From NCBI GenBank assembly GCA_937899365.1, contig CALBPH010000630.1, positions 1 to 43,605 on the forward strand: a DNA stretch of 43,605 nucleotides, written 5' to 3'. The DNA is from an uncultured Leptolyngbya sp. Lineage in GTDB: Bacteria > Cyanobacteriota > Cyanobacteriia > Phormidesmidales > Phormidesmidaceae. The position numbers and the translations under genes are program-made. A model generated the notes under the pieces. That model did no database searches, was not told where the DNA came from, and was given only the letters and a program-made list of their open reading frames with translations. This document shows, piece by piece, positions 29,202 to 40,433 of this stretch. Position 1 is the first letter of the stretch. Every line of letters starts with the position of its first letter.

Positions 29202-30293
29202 ATGCTCAGAGCTGGAATCGTTGGACTCCCCAACGTAGGCAAATCCACACTATTTAATGCGCTGGTCGAAAATGCTAAAGCCCAGGCCGCTAACTTCCCC
29301 TTCTGCACCATTGAACCCAACGTTGGCGTAGTGGCCGTTCCCGGCCCCCGGCTTGCGGTGCTCGCCGAAATTTCCCAGTCCGATGATGTGGTCCCGGCCC
29401 GCGTTGAGTTTGTAGATATCGCCGGACTCGTCAAAGGGGCCAGCAAAGGAGAAGGACTGGGCAACCAGTTTTTAGCCAACATCCGCGAAGTCGATGCCAT
29501 TGTCCACGTGGTCCGCTGCTTTGAAAATGACGACATCATCCATGTTGACGGCTCTATTGACCCGCTACGGGATGCCGAAATCATTAATCTAGAGCTGGCC
29601 CTAGCAGATTTAGACCAAATTGAGCGTCGGATGGAGCGGGTGAGAAAGCAGGCTCGTCGCGATAAAGATGCCCAAGCAGAGCTCGAAGTCCTAGAAAAAA
29701 TTCAGCCCGTCCTAGCTGAGGGCAAGTCTGCCCGCATTGTTGAACTCGAGGACGAGGAAGAACTCCTGATTAAATCCCTAGGATTTTTAACTCGCAAACC
29801 CATCATCTATGCAGCCAACGTTTCAGAAGATGAGCTAGCGGACGGCAATGCTTGGGTTGAGCAAGTAAAAGGTCTTGCAGCCGAAGAAGACGCCCAGGTA
29901 GTCACCATTTCAGCCCAAGTAGAGGCAGAACTTCTAGAACTACCCGCCGATGAGCGCATCGACTTTCTAGAAGCCCTAGGTGTGCAAGAAGGCGGACTTA
30001 AGTCCTTGATTCGAGCCACCTACGATCTGCTGGGTCTGCGCACCTATTTCACCACCGGGCCCAAAGAAACCCGAGCTTGGACCATCATTACAGGCATGTC
30101 TGCACCCCAAGCGGCAGGCGTCATCCACACGGACTTTGAACGCGGCTTTATCCGAGCAGAAACCATCGCCTACCAGGACCTGGTGGACCACGGTTCCATG
30201 AACGCTGCCAAGGAGAAAGGCCTGCTGCGCAGTGAAGGTAAGGAGTATATCGTCCAAGAAGGCGACGTCATGCTGTTTAGGTTCAATGTCTAA
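29202..30293 (+). CDS. ychF: Redox-regulated ATPase/GTPase YchF
   Basis: [44 protein letters not shown]...[36 protein letters not shown]...[17 protein letters not shown]. Confidence 0.98.
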   Translation: MLRAGIVGLPNVGKSTLFNALVENAKAQAANFPFCTIEPNVGVVAVPGPRLAVLAEISQSDDVVPARVEFVDIAGLVKGASKGEGLGNQFLANIREVDAIVHVVRCFENDDIIHVDGSIDPLRDAEIINLELALADLDQIERRMERVRKQARRDKDAQAELEVLEKIQPVLAEGKSARIVELEDEEELLIKSLGFLTRKPIIYAANVSEDELADGNAWVEQVKGLAAEEDAQVVTISAQVEAELLELPADERIDFLEALGVQEGGLKSLIRATYDLLGLRTYFTTGPKETRAWTIITGMSAPQAAGVIHTDFERGFIRAETIAYQDLVDHGSMNAAKEKGLLRSEGKEYIVQEGDVMLFRFNV

Positions 30294-30300
30294 AGCAGCG

Positions 30301-30777
30301 ATGCAGACGAACAATAATGCCCCAGATGACAGCAGCCTGCACCTCAAGCGGCCCTGTCTGCTAGTGGCCGATTTGGAGCGATCCTTAACCCTGTACCGTG
30401 ACTGTTTAGGATTTCGGCTGGACTATGTGGGCAACGCCGATCCAGAGTCTTATCTGTACCCGGTATTTCAGCTACCGGCAAAGGCACAGCTACGATTCGC
30501 CGCCCTCAGTACCGAGCAAGAGCCCCGCGCTTTGGCCCTAACCGAGGTCAAGGGGATTACCCTACCCGCGCCCCCTAGCCCCTATCGGGGTGCCACCGTT
30601 ATTCGGGTGCCGACCTTAGCATCAGTCCTACCTCAGCTACGAGCGCTGGGCCTCTCACCGATTACCGCCAGCTCATTTTCCACGCCCCCTCGACTCACTT
30701 TTACTGAGCAGGCTGTTTGCGACTTTGACGGACACCTAATTGTGCTGTACGAGGTGCAACAAACAGCGGGTTCCTAG
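30301..30777 (+). CDS. VOC-family (glyoxalase/bleomycin-resistance-like) protein
   Basis: LHLKRPCLLVADLERSLTLYRDCLGFRLDYVG...FTEQAVCDFDGHLIVLYEV. Confidence 0.85.
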   Translation: MQTNNNAPDDSSLHLKRPCLLVADLERSLTLYRDCLGFRLDYVGNADPESYLYPVFQLPAKAQLRFAALSTEQEPRALALTEVKGITLPAPPSPYRGATVIRVPTLASVLPQLRALGLSPITASSFSTPPRLTFTEQAVCDFDGHLIVLYEVQQTAGS

Positions 30778-30882
30778 CCATGGGTGCAACGGTTCTAACA
30801 ACAATCTCTAAACTTACAGATTAAAATCTACGGGTAGAGACTATCTATCCTTGGCAGATCCGATTAGAATCTGTCCATCGCC

Positions 30883-31746
30883 TTGTACGCTGGCTCGGAT
30901 ACTGTGGCTAATCGGTTGCTGAAATCTCCGTTCACAATTCCCCCTTGGGCAGCCCTTTCACTGATGATGAATGGGGTTCTGTTTATTGCCCTTCTAGTGG
31001 TGTGGCAAGAAAAGTCCGATGGGGGTGATCCGACTGTGCTCCCCCAGGCCAATGCGGCCCATAGCACCAGTACCCTTGTGGAGCACAGCTCTCCCTTGTC
31101 CACACTGGGGACGAAACAGCGGCTCAACTATGAACAATGGGTCACCTTGCTGGGGGATGAAATATCCACCATGGCGGCCAAAAACCCAGACCATCTGACC
31201 ATTTTGCTGGGGGACTCACTGAGTCTGTGGTTTCCAACCGAGCTACTGCCCGGTCGACGGGTTTGGATGAACCAGGGCATTTCGGGTGAAAAAACCTATA
31301 GCCTGCTGGACAGGCTACATCTGCTTGATGTGGCCGATGTAGACACAATTTTCTTGATGATCGGCATTAATGATTTGATTTGGGGGCAAAGCGATCAGCA
31401 GGTGCTCGCAAACTATCGCGACATTATGGACTACCTGGCCACCCGTCATCCCAACACTCAGATTGTGGTCCAATCCATCCTGCCCCACGGAGCGGAGACA
31501 GCAACCTGGGAAAGCCGTTCACTCCTGCTTGAGCTGCCCAACGAACGGATTCGAGAGATGAATCGCTCCTTGGAAGACATTGCCCAGGATTATGGTGCCT
31601 ATTATTTAGAGCTGTACCCCATCTTCTCAACTGGAGAAGGCAAACTACGACCGGATTTGACCACCGACGGCCTCCATCTGAATCGCGAGGGATATTTGGT
31701 ATGGCGGGCTGCGATCTCACTTTACAGTCAGCTGGAGTTGCCCTAG
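30883..31746 (+). CDS. Membrane-anchored SGNH/GDSL-type esterase family protein
   Basis: LTILLGDSLSLWFPTELLPGRRVWMNQGISGEKTYSLLDRL...IFLMIGINDLIWG...DLTTDGLHLNREGYLVW. Confidence 0.9.
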   Translation: MYAGSDTVANRLLKSPFTIPPWAALSLMMNGVLFIALLVVWQEKSDGGDPTVLPQANAAHSTSTLVEHSSPLSTLGTKQRLNYEQWVTLLGDEISTMAAKNPDHLTILLGDSLSLWFPTELLPGRRVWMNQGISGEKTYSLLDRLHLLDVADVDTIFLMIGINDLIWGQSDQQVLANYRDIMDYLATRHPNTQIVVQSILPHGAETATWESRSLLLELPNERIREMNRSLEDIAQDYGAYYLELYPIFSTGEGKLRPDLTTDGLHLNREGYLVWRAAISLYSQLELP

Positions 31747-31821
31747 CCCCCCCTACCTCCGATAGGCTAGGTTTCGATGTTTCGATAGACTAGGTATATC
31801 TTCTGCCTCTTCATAAAACCA

Positions 31822-33042
31822 ATGGATACCAGAGCATTTCGCCGCAGCCTCAACAAATCCGATAACTACTATCGCAATCAAGGCTTTGGCGAAAAAGAGC
31901 AAATTGCAGCTCAAATGGGTGATGAGTACCAAAGCGATTTGGTCCAAACTATCCGCAATCAGGGATATTCCTACACCCAGGGTGATGTCACCATCAAGCT
32001 CGCCAAGGACTTTGGCTTTTGCTGGGGGGTGGAACGAGCCATCGCCATGGCCTATGAGGCTCGCCAGCATTTTCCCCATCAGCGCATTTGGATTACCAAC
32101 GAAATTATTCACAACCCCGGTGTCAACGAACGACTCCAGGAAATGAACGTGCAGTTTATTCAGGTGCACGATGATAACAAAGACTTTTCGGTCGTTGAAC
32201 CAGGGGACGTAGTGATTTTGCCTGCCTTTGGGGCCAGCGTCGATGAAATGAAGCTCCTCAGTGACAACGGCTGCACCATTGTCGATACCACCTGTCCTTG
32301 GGTATCAAAAGTCTGGACCACCGTCGAAAAGCATAAAAAACAGGCATTTACCTCGATTATCCACGGTAAGTACAAGCACGAGGAAACTGTGGCCACCAAG
32401 TCCTTTGCCGACACCTACTTGGTAGTGCTCAATCTAGACGAAGCCAAGTACGTCGCCAAGTACATTCTCAACGGTGGCGATCGCAACGAATTTTTGGCTA
32501 AATTTGCCAATGCCTATTCCGAAGGGTTTGACCCGGATCGAGATCTAAACGCCGTGGGCATTGCGAATCAAACCACCATGCTCAAGGGAGAAACAGAGCA
32601 GATCGGCAAGCTATTAGAACGCACCATGCTGAAAAAGTATGGCCCCCAAACCGTCAATGATCATTTTTCTAGCTTCAACACCATCTGTGATGCGACCCAA
32701 GAACGGCAAGATGCCATGTTTGAGCTAGTAGACATGAATATGGATCTGATGGTGGTGATCGGTGGATTTAACTCATCTAACACCACCCACCTACAAGAAA
32801 TTGCCATAGAACGAGGCATTCCGTCGTATCACATTGACAGTCCCCAACGCCTTGGCCCTGGCAACCAGATCGAACACCAACCACTACACCAAACCACCAC
32901 CGTCTCAGAGGACTGGCTACCTAAAGGCAAAATTGTGGTTGGCATTACCTCAGGTGCTTCCACCCCTGATCGATCGGTGGCCGAGGTCATTCAGCGTATC
33001 TTTCAACTCAAGGTAGAGTTACACACCCCTACAGCGGTTTAA
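31822..33042 (+). CDS. ispH: 4-hydroxy-3-methylbut-2-enyl diphosphate reductase
   Basis: [42 protein letters not shown]...[13 protein letters not shown]...[13 protein letters not shown]...[11 protein letters not shown]...[10 protein letters not shown]. Confidence 0.98.
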   Translation: MDTRAFRRSLNKSDNYYRNQGFGEKEQIAAQMGDEYQSDLVQTIRNQGYSYTQGDVTIKLAKDFGFCWGVERAIAMAYEARQHFPHQRIWITNEIIHNPGVNERLQEMNVQFIQVHDDNKDFSVVEPGDVVILPAFGASVDEMKLLSDNGCTIVDTTCPWVSKVWTTVEKHKKQAFTSIIHGKYKHEETVATKSFADTYLVVLNLDEAKYVAKYILNGGDRNEFLAKFANAYSEGFDPDRDLNAVGIANQTTMLKGETEQIGKLLERTMLKKYGPQTVNDHFSSFNTICDATQERQDAMFELVDMNMDLMVVIGGFNSSNTTHLQEIAIERGIPSYHIDSPQRLGPGNQIEHQPLHQTTTVSEDWLPKGKIVVGITSGASTPDRSVAEVIQRIFQLKVELHTPTAV

Positions 33043-33438
33043 CCATACCTCTAGGGTCAAAATCCTTAGTCTGGGTGTCCTAAGTGGCGGCAGACAAGGG
33101 TTTTCCTTAGAATAGTGGGGATATAGGAAGAAACTTTACCTGTGCCTAATCCCTCGGAACGTAGGCAGCAGTTCTTTGTTTAATATCTGCCGTTTTTAAT
33201 TCCTTGATATTAAAATCTAATTTCTCAGCCGTCAGGTCTATCCGTAGCTTTTACGGTTTTTACTTAGACCTTCTACATAAGCGTTACAGCGGCTTACGTT
33301 TATGTCTCAGTTAGCTAGTTTAATAGGTCAGGCACCGCTTCAGTAGAGCCACGGGTGCCATGACATCCGAAAATCATTGATCCTTTTAAGTAGACCTAGC
33401 TGACAGTATGTAAGTTCCTGATTGAGTTCCTGGTAACT

Positions 33439-34809
33439 ATGGCGCGCACAGATATCCAGAACGCCCAACACGTTTTATATGACTTCTTTCTTTACAGCGT
33501 TCAAACAGAGCCTGTAGATGTAGTGTTGGCCACTTTTCGCCGTCTATTTGTGGACTATTCGGAATCGTCCACCGAGTCTGACCTGCCCGTTGCCCTATAT
33601 TCCATTGTCATTGCCAATAGTGAACAGCAGTTTCTCTTCACCCTCAAACGCGTTTGCTACATTTTGATCAACAACTGGGGAATTCAACGGCGCCCAGATG
33701 CGATCCAATCTTTGATCAAAATGTTTGATGATCGGATTCTGATGCGAGCAGGGGTTTCCTTGATTCTCAAACGACTGCGCAGTTGGATGCGTGACTTTGT
33801 TAAAAGTCAGGATTTTCAGGATCTCAAACTATTTGCCGCTCGCTACGAGCAACACGAACACTGGAGCAGTCGGTATACCTCCTATCTATTGGCACCCCAG
33901 TATCTCAATCTCAATAATCCCCAGGAACAGCGAGAAGCAGCTCGCAATCTATCGTCCCAGCTCAAGTCTAAATTCCGCTTTGACTTGGCGATGTACACCG
34001 CAAAATCGCAGATGCAATCGCCCAGTACTACGGTGGACAACCCAACGGTACTAGGAGAAGCGGCTATTAATTTGATCAAACTCCTACTGCTACAGCCGGG
34101 ACGATTTGGCTATGAAAATCTGGCTAATTTGCTGCACAAACAATGCGATCAGCTGAACTATTGGGACTTTAAGCGAGCCCTCTTGCACTACCTGGCCTAC
34201 GCTCTCCCTAGGGGGCCTATCACCCGTGCCCTCAAGGAGCAACTGCCTGATTCAGTTTTGACATTTTATCGTCATCACAATGACGAGCCCCTTACAGATG
34301 CCTTGGTTTTGCGCACCTGTAAACGCGTGGTAGATAGACTAACAACCGAAGAAGGCGAAAGTCCTTCCAATTTTATCAGTATGTTTCTGGCCCAAGGGAA
34401 CCCCTTGGTGCTGGTAATTTTATTGCTCAAAGTTGCTTTGTTTTGCCCCCATGTTCAGGCCCATTTAGAGCTACGCATTGCTAGCCTAATTCGATACTAT
34501 GAGGCCTATTCTGAAGAGGACTGTCGCTGGGTAATCAACTTTTTTGAAGTGTTTCGGGTCACCTTTACGGTCTATGCCAGCGGCACGCTGTATAACCTAG
34601 TGGAGGTTGCCAATAGCGATCCGACCGCCTCCACCCTCAGCACCTATCGCATTTTCTCGCAGCTACGCGACCAGCACATGGAGCTGAATCACGGTGCTGC
34701 AGACATGCAGCACAACCTAGTCGCTGAAGAGTCACTACAGCCATCACAGCTACGACCAGATATTGCCATCATTGCTCCCAACAATATGCCGAGTGCCATT
34801 GCCAGCTAA
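33439..34809 (+). CDS. Hypothetical protein (456 aa), probably conserved in cyanobacteria, no recognised domain
   Basis: Long intact ORF, helical composition, no catalytic motif recognised. Confidence 0.85.
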   Translation: MARTDIQNAQHVLYDFFLYSVQTEPVDVVLATFRRLFVDYSESSTESDLPVALYSIVIANSEQQFLFTLKRVCYILINNWGIQRRPDAIQSLIKMFDDRILMRAGVSLILKRLRSWMRDFVKSQDFQDLKLFAARYEQHEHWSSRYTSYLLAPQYLNLNNPQEQREAARNLSSQLKSKFRFDLAMYTAKSQMQSPSTTVDNPTVLGEAAINLIKLLLLQPGRFGYENLANLLHKQCDQLNYWDFKRALLHYLAYALPRGPITRALKEQLPDSVLTFYRHHNDEPLTDALVLRTCKRVVDRLTTEEGESPSNFISMFLAQGNPLVLVILLLKVALFCPHVQAHLELRIASLIRYYEAYSEEDCRWVINFFEVFRVTFTVYASGTLYNLVEVANSDPTASTLSTYRIFSQLRDQHMELNHGAADMQHNLVAEESLQPSQLRPDIAIIAPNNMPSAIAS

Positions 34810-34907
34810 CGGTTGGTCAGCTAACGGTTTATCAGATACCGATTGATTGGCCTGAAGGGCGAAAAGAAAGCCTCCACAGCTGTCATGCCAACTTTGCTAG
34901 CTCACCC

Positions 34908-35753
34908 TTAGTCCTGCTGACGGGCAAATTGGTAGGCGCCGGTAATGGACAGTGCGATCGCAACCACCAACAGCACAGGAATCGAATACCAAGGAAACTG
35001 AGACAGTGGTTGATAGGCCGCGGCCCGTAGCCCAACCGTCGTATAGGTCAATGGCAGCAGATAAACAATCCCCTTGAGCACCGCTGGCAGCGTCGACGGG
35101 TCAAAGAAGGTTGCACCCAAAAACGACATGGGCACAATCAAAAAGTTATTAAACAGACCGACACTTTCCAAGGACTTAACATTCAGCCCCACAATCACAC
35201 CCAGCCCCGCAAATACAGAGCAGTTCAGCACCAGCAATAGTAAAAACAGCGGGTTGATAAAGCTCCATAGATCGCGGGTAAACAGCACCGCCACCAAAAT
35301 CACTGACCCGGCTGTCAACACGCCGCGTACAATTCCCGCCAGCATTTTCCCCAAATGCATCGCCAGCGGATGAATTGGAAATAGCAACATTTCCTCAAAG
35401 TTTTTTGTAAAGAGTCGCTCCCCACAAATAGAAAATGTAGTACCCCCAAAGCTAATGACCATGGATGATAGGGCTACCATCCCCGGCAAAATAAACTCCA
35501 AATAGCTATCCCCAACGGGAGGGGGGGCCACCTGATCAAGGGAGCTACCCAGACCTAAGCCAAATGCCAAAATATAAATCAGCGGAGAAACCAGCCCAGA
35601 CGCAGCCACCTGGGGAATTCTCACCCGTAAATCTAGCCAGTCACCCCAGAAGATAGTCACACTATCTGCCAGTAGAGTTTGCAGCGTCTGGGCTCGTAGG
35701 AGTTTCACGGCGAGTTTTAAAAGACTTAAGTATATCTTTATTATCGGGGGCAA
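34908..35753 (-). CDS. ABC-2 type transporter permease
   Basis: SGLVSPLIYILAFGLGLG...YLEFILPGMVALSSMVISFGGTTFSICGERLFTKNFEEMLLFPIHPLAMHLGKMLAGIVRGVLTA; about six hydrophobic segments. Confidence 0.9.
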   Translation of the reverse strand: MPPIIKIYLSLLKLAVKLLRAQTLQTLLADSVTIFWGDWLDLRVRIPQVAASGLVSPLIYILAFGLGLGSSLDQVAPPPVGDSYLEFILPGMVALSSMVISFGGTTFSICGERLFTKNFEEMLLFPIHPLAMHLGKMLAGIVRGVLTAGSVILVAVLFTRDLWSFINPLFLLLLVLNCSVFAGLGVIVGLNVKSLESVGLFNNFLIVPMSFLGATFFDPSTLPAVLKGIVYLLPLTYTTVGLRAAAYQPLSQFPWYSIPVLLVVAIALSITGAYQFARQQD

Positions 35754-35909
35754 CGGCCCGGTTTGGCCGCCCTGATTTGTAACTACGGCAGCAACGGGTA
35801 AATTAGCCCAAAAACTCTGAAGAACTATTACGCTTCCTCACAAACAATGTAAACAAAGTCATGGGCAGTGATAGATTCAAGAATGACAAGGTTGAGAGAT
35901 AATATTTCT

Positions 35910-36338
35910 ATGTCTGAAGAAATTACTGGTAAAACTCCGATCTTTGGTGGCAGCACAGGTGGGCTTCTCTCCGCTGCCGAAAGAGAAGAAAAGTATGTCA
36001 TCACTTGGAGCAGTGCAAAGGAGCAAGCCTTTGAAATGCCCACAGGTGGTGTCGCTATCATGAATGAAGGCGAGAATATGCTTTACCTTGCTCGCAAAGA
36101 GCAGTGCTTAGCTCTCAGCCGCCAGCTAAAGACTAAGTTTAAGCCTAGAATTACGGACTATAAGATCTACCGCGTCCTGCCCACCGGGGAAACTACCTAC
36201 CTACACCCTGCTGATGGCGTCGTTCCTGAGAAGGTTAACGAAGGTCGTGACTATCACGGTAAGAAGGATCGCAGCATTGGTGAGAATCCTAATCCTGCAA
36301 CTATTAAGTTCAGTGGTAAGCAGCCCTGTGAAGTTTAG
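35910..36338 (+). CDS. psaD: Photosystem I reaction center subunit II
   Basis: [108 protein letters not shown]. Confidence 0.99.
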   Translation: MSEEITGKTPIFGGSTGGLLSAAEREEKYVITWSSAKEQAFEMPTGGVAIMNEGENMLYLARKEQCLALSRQLKTKFKPRITDYKIYRVLPTGETTYLHPADGVVPEKVNEGRDYHGKKDRSIGENPNPATIKFSGKQPCEV

Positions 36339-36379
36339 GGATAGCTGATTTTTTCAGCGTGACGCTTATTGCTCTGATT

Positions 36380-36415
36380 AAAGAGAGGCAGTCCATGGGC
36401 TGCCTCTCTTTATTG
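36380..36415 (+). terminator. Intrinsic terminator downstream of psaD
   Basis: aaagagaggcag / ctgcctctcttt 12-bp perfect stem, 8-nt loop, then tattgttta. Confidence 0.88.
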
Positions 36416-36560
36416 TTTATATCTACTAGAACGGCTTGCCAAGGGCTCAAACCATGAGGCAGGCTTATCTAACATCATCCACATCTAGCGCCGCCGTTTC
36501 TCTAAAAGAAACTCAAGGGTTTAAGTTGGATTGGATCTATGCCCACAGCCCCAACCCTCC

Positions 36561-38093
36561 ATGATTTTTCCAGACCTGTCCACATTCACCAGACTCGCGC
36601 AGCAGGGTAACTTTGTGCCGGTGTACCAAGAATGGGTTGCGGACCTCGATACCCCGGTGTCGGCTTGGTGCAAAGTGTGTGCAGGGCAGCCTTACAGCTT
36701 CTTACTAGAATCTGTTGAAGGGGGTGAAAATATTGGTCGCTATAGTCTGCTGGGCTGTGACCCACTATGGGTTTTAGAGTCCCGAGGGCAAACAACCAAA
36801 CAACGATTTCGAGATGGTACCGAACAGACGTTTACCGGCAATCCATTTGATATCCTGTCGGACTGTCTGGCGCCCTATGACCCCGTAAACTTACCGGAAC
36901 TGCCCCCGGGCATCGGGGGGCTCTTTGGCTTTTGGGGGTATGAGCTAATTACCTGGATTGAGCCCACCGTCACCACCTACCCACCCCAGGCGGGTGATTT
37001 GCCAGACGGTCTCTGGATGCAGGTGGATAGCTTGCTAATTTTTGACCAGGTGAAACGGAAAATTTGGGCCGTTAGCTACGCTGACCTGCGCGATCCGGAG
37101 GTAGATCTAGAGCAGGCTTATGGGGCGAGTTGCGATCGCATCGCTAAGCTCGTCAACAAACTCAATCTGCCCCTGGCCAGTCAAGACAGCCGGCTTGCCT
37201 GGACCCCACCCGGTAGTAACCAGGCTGCCGAACTCAGCTATACCAGCAACCGCAGCAAGGACGAATTTTGCCAGAGTGTAGAAACCGCTAAAGCCCACAT
37301 CAAAGCTGGCGATATCTTCCAGGTAGTCATCTCCCAACGACTCACCACCGACTACAGCGGCAACCCGTTTGATCTCTATCGCTCATTGCGACTGGTCAAT
37401 CCATCGCCATATATGGCCTATTTCAACTTCCAAGACTGGCAGATTATTGGCTCTAGCCCCGAGGTCATGGTCAAAGCCACCCATGAAGGAGCCGATAACA
37501 CACTCACTGCAGTGCTACGCCCCATTGCTGGCACCCGACCCCGAGGTAAAACCACAGTCGAAGACGACGCCTATGCAGCAGATTTATTAGCAGATCCCAA
37601 AGAAATTGCCGAGCACGTCATGCTGGTGGACCTGGGGCGCAACGACCTGGGCCGGGTATGCGCCAGCGGCACCGTCAGTGTAGATGAGCTGATGATTATC
37701 GAACGCTACTCCCACGTCATGCACATCGTCAGTAATGTGATCGGTCAGCTCGCCCCCGGTAAAACCGCCTGGGATTTACTCAAAGCCTGCTTTCCAGCTG
37801 GAACCGTCAGCGGCGCACCCAAGATTCGCGCTATGCAAATCATCAATGATCTAGAACCCTGCCGTCGAGGTCCCTATTCAGGCGTCTACGGCTATTACGA
37901 CTTCGAAGGTCAGCTTAATAGCGCCATTACTATCCGCACCATGGTGGTCGAAAGCCAAGAGGACGGTGGACACCGGATCAGCGTACAAGCAGGTGCTGGA
38001 CTAGTTGCCGATTCGGTGCCTGAAAACGAATACCAGGAGACGCTCAATAAGGCCCGAGGCATGTTGGAAGCGGTTCGATGTCTACAGCCATAA
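36561..38093 (+). CDS. trpE: Anthranilate synthase component I (ORF extends upstream to 36531)
   Basis: YSFLLESVEGGENIGRYSLLG...SPYMAYFNFQDWQIIGSSPEVMV...LRPIAGTRPRGKT...HVMLVDLGRNDLGRVC...FPAGTVSGAPKIRAMQIINDLEPCRRGPYSGVYGY. Confidence 0.97.
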   Translation: MIFPDLSTFTRLAQQGNFVPVYQEWVADLDTPVSAWCKVCAGQPYSFLLESVEGGENIGRYSLLGCDPLWVLESRGQTTKQRFRDGTEQTFTGNPFDILSDCLAPYDPVNLPELPPGIGGLFGFWGYELITWIEPTVTTYPPQAGDLPDGLWMQVDSLLIFDQVKRKIWAVSYADLRDPEVDLEQAYGASCDRIAKLVNKLNLPLASQDSRLAWTPPGSNQAAELSYTSNRSKDEFCQSVETAKAHIKAGDIFQVVISQRLTTDYSGNPFDLYRSLRLVNPSPYMAYFNFQDWQIIGSSPEVMVKATHEGADNTLTAVLRPIAGTRPRGKTTVEDDAYAADLLADPKEIAEHVMLVDLGRNDLGRVCASGTVSVDELMIIERYSHVMHIVSNVIGQLAPGKTAWDLLKACFPAGTVSGAPKIRAMQIINDLEPCRRGPYSGVYGYYDFEGQLNSAITIRTMVVESQEDGGHRISVQAGAGLVADSVPENEYQETLNKARGMLEAVRCLQP

Positions 38094-38121
38094 ACGCCAC
38101 AAACATCAAACTCATCTGCCT

Positions 38122-38799
38122 CTATGCACTGATCGGACTTGCATCTCCAGTATCGGAAGCACCCTGGCCTTTGAGCACCTTATAGACCATCAAAAACGAC
38201 ATCACTAGCAACGGGGTAATCGCCACACCAATCAGTCCAGTTACCCAGTCACCAAAGGCGGCATTCATAAACAGAACACTCAAGAGAATAACGGGTATGA
38301 GTAACAATAAAGCAATCGCAAACGTTGGCCAAAATACGCTCCACCATCGCCCTTCAGTCAAAGACCAGCTAGCTTTCAGCGCATCCATAGGGGATTGACG
38401 ATCGAGCATAACCTCATACTTTGAGGCAAATAGTCTGACTGCCAAATAATTCCCTGGCACTAGCAAAAGCGCAAGACTTGGAATTAAAATCACCATCAAC
38501 AGCAGCGACGTCAGAATCAGCTGACCTGCCCGCTGCCATGCCATACTCAAAGCAGCCCCCAAATCCACAGCCTCATTCGCCAAAGCTCGGTTGACCAACA
38601 CAATAGTGGCTCCCCCTAAAATGGGAGCCACTAAGATGGCAAATAAAATACTGAAAATCCCCCTTAAAGGCGCTGAGGGAATCAGCAGCGGCAGGATATT
38701 AGCAGGTAGAGCTAGCAGTGCAACCGGCACAAATACCGGTCCCACTCGACCGAATGCATCACGTAAAATGACTCCTGGGCTCAAAGACGTCTGTGTCAT
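38122..38799 (-). CDS. Hypothetical multi-pass membrane protein
   Basis: MTQTSLSPGVILRDAFGRVGPVFVPVALLALPANILPLL... with several TM segments; SPMDALKASWSLTEGRWWSVFW. Confidence 0.8.
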   Translation of the reverse strand: MTQTSLSPGVILRDAFGRVGPVFVPVALLALPANILPLLIPSAPLRGIFSILFAILVAPILGGATIVLVNRALANEAVDLGAALSMAWQRAGQLILTSLLLMVILIPSLALLLVPGNYLAVRLFASKYEVMLDRQSPMDALKASWSLTEGRWWSVFWPTFAIALLLLIPVILLSVLFMNAAFGDWVTGLIGVAITPLLVMSFLMVYKVLKGQGASDTGDASPISA

Positions 38800-39006
38800 G
38801 GTGTGTCTCAACAAGATTTTTGCTTGATAACACCTCCAAGGTTATCGTTTTGACCAGAAAGCCCTAGTCTGAGCGTTTAAAAACGAAACATAACCCCCAA
38901 AACAGCAACTATGCCGGTCCTGGAGGCTATGTTGTCAGGTCATATTTGATGAAATATGGCTCAGAGACTTAGACCACGGCCAGCAGAGCGCTACAACAAC
39001 AGTGAC

Positions 39007-40086
39007 TTACAGTAAGTGCAGGAACTTATCTTCTTTACCAAGGGCTTTAACGGCTTTTTTGATTTCCTGGGTACGGTCTTTTTTCACAATCAGAGTGGCA
39101 TTGCCATCCCGTACCACCACCACGTCTTCTAGACCGATGGTGACGACGACTTCCTCTTCATCAGAAGAATAGACAATGCAGCCATTGGTATCGTGGGCCT
39201 GATGCTCACACATATCCACATTGGCTTGGTCACCCTTCATCAGTCGCTCAATGGCATTCCAATCGCCGAGGTCATCCCAGCCAAAATTGGCGGGCATCAC
39301 ATAGGCTTTTTGGGTTTTTTCCATCACCGCATAGTCAATGCTGAGTTTTTCCAGTTCAGCATAGGCATCAACCCCTTTGGCCAGCAGTGGCCCCATCAGC
39401 TCTGGAGCATAGGTCTTGAGTTCGTCAATCATGATCCCAGCAGGGAAAATAAACATGCCGCTATTCCAGCTGTAGCGACCGCTAGCCAGAAATTCCTCAG
39501 CCACGCTGCGCTCGGGTTTTTCGGTAAAGCGGCTAACGCGATAGGCAGCTAAATCACCGTACTGCCCGGCATCGTCACCCTGCTCAATGTAGCCATATCC
39601 AGTGGAGGGGAAAGTGGGTTGAATACCCAGGGTGGCGATAGCACCTTGACTCTGGGCGAGGTCAGCTGCCGCACTGATCGTGGCGCGAAACTTGGGTTCA
39701 TCGGTGATGTAGTGATCGGCCGGGAAGAAACATGCGATCGCATCATCACCATGACGCTTAGCCACCTCTAACGTTGCCCAAGCCACAGCTGGTGCCGTAT
39801 CACGCCCCTGGGGTTCTACCAAAATATTCTCAACAGGCAGCTCGGGTAGCTGCTGCTTCACACCTTCAGCCAAATGAGATGCCGTAATCACCCAAATCGC
39901 ATCCCAGCCACCGGCCAAGGGCAACAAACGATCGGCCGTTGACTGCATCAAACTGCGACCACTGCCATCTAAACAGAGAAACTGCTTGGGGTTTTTCAGA
40001 CGACTGACAGGCCAAAAGCGCTCCCCCTTACCGCCAGCTAAAATAATCGGCACTAATCTGGGAGTTTGATTGGTAGGTTGTGTCAT
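39007..40086 (-). CDS. manC: Mannose-1-phosphate guanylyltransferase
   Basis: VPIILAGGKGERFWPVSRLKNPKQFLCL...ENILVEPQGRDTAPAVAWA...FPADHYI...FTEKPERSVAEEFLASGRYSWNSGMFIF...FGWDDLGDWNAI. Confidence 0.95.
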   Translation of the reverse strand: MTQPTNQTPRLVPIILAGGKGERFWPVSRLKNPKQFLCLDGSGRSLMQSTADRLLPLAGGWDAIWVITASHLAEGVKQQLPELPVENILVEPQGRDTAPAVAWATLEVAKRHGDDAIACFFPADHYITDEPKFRATISAAADLAQSQGAIATLGIQPTFPSTGYGYIEQGDDAGQYGDLAAYRVSRFTEKPERSVAEEFLASGRYSWNSGMFIFPAGIMIDELKTYAPELMGPLLAKGVDAYAELEKLSIDYAVMEKTQKAYVMPANFGWDDLGDWNAIERLMKGDQANVDMCEHQAHDTNGCIVYSSDEEEVVVTIGLEDVVVVRDGNATLIVKKDRTQEIKKAVKALGKEDKFLHLL

Positions 40087-40433
40087 TGTTTACTTAATAA
40101 AGTTAAATTACAGAGTTAAAATGCTTTGACCTTATAGATTTCTGAACAATATTAGCGATTCAGCAAAACACCCAGCACAGAAACAGCTTAATATTAGTTA
40201 ACTTCTCACCTATGTGTAGAACGCATCAAATCCCTCAAAAGGTGGTTGTGGCAAATAACCGTAGGCGTAACCATAAGAACATTCTTATTAGCCCCACTGC
40301 TTAGTAAGCCCTCAATAAATGTCAAATCCCATGCTGAACGCCTATTGGGAAAAGCGTAAATTAATTTGAGGCAGTCCATAAATTCTTTGCTCAACAGTCT
40401 GACCTTAGGCTGAGCATTCTTAATAAAGACCCT

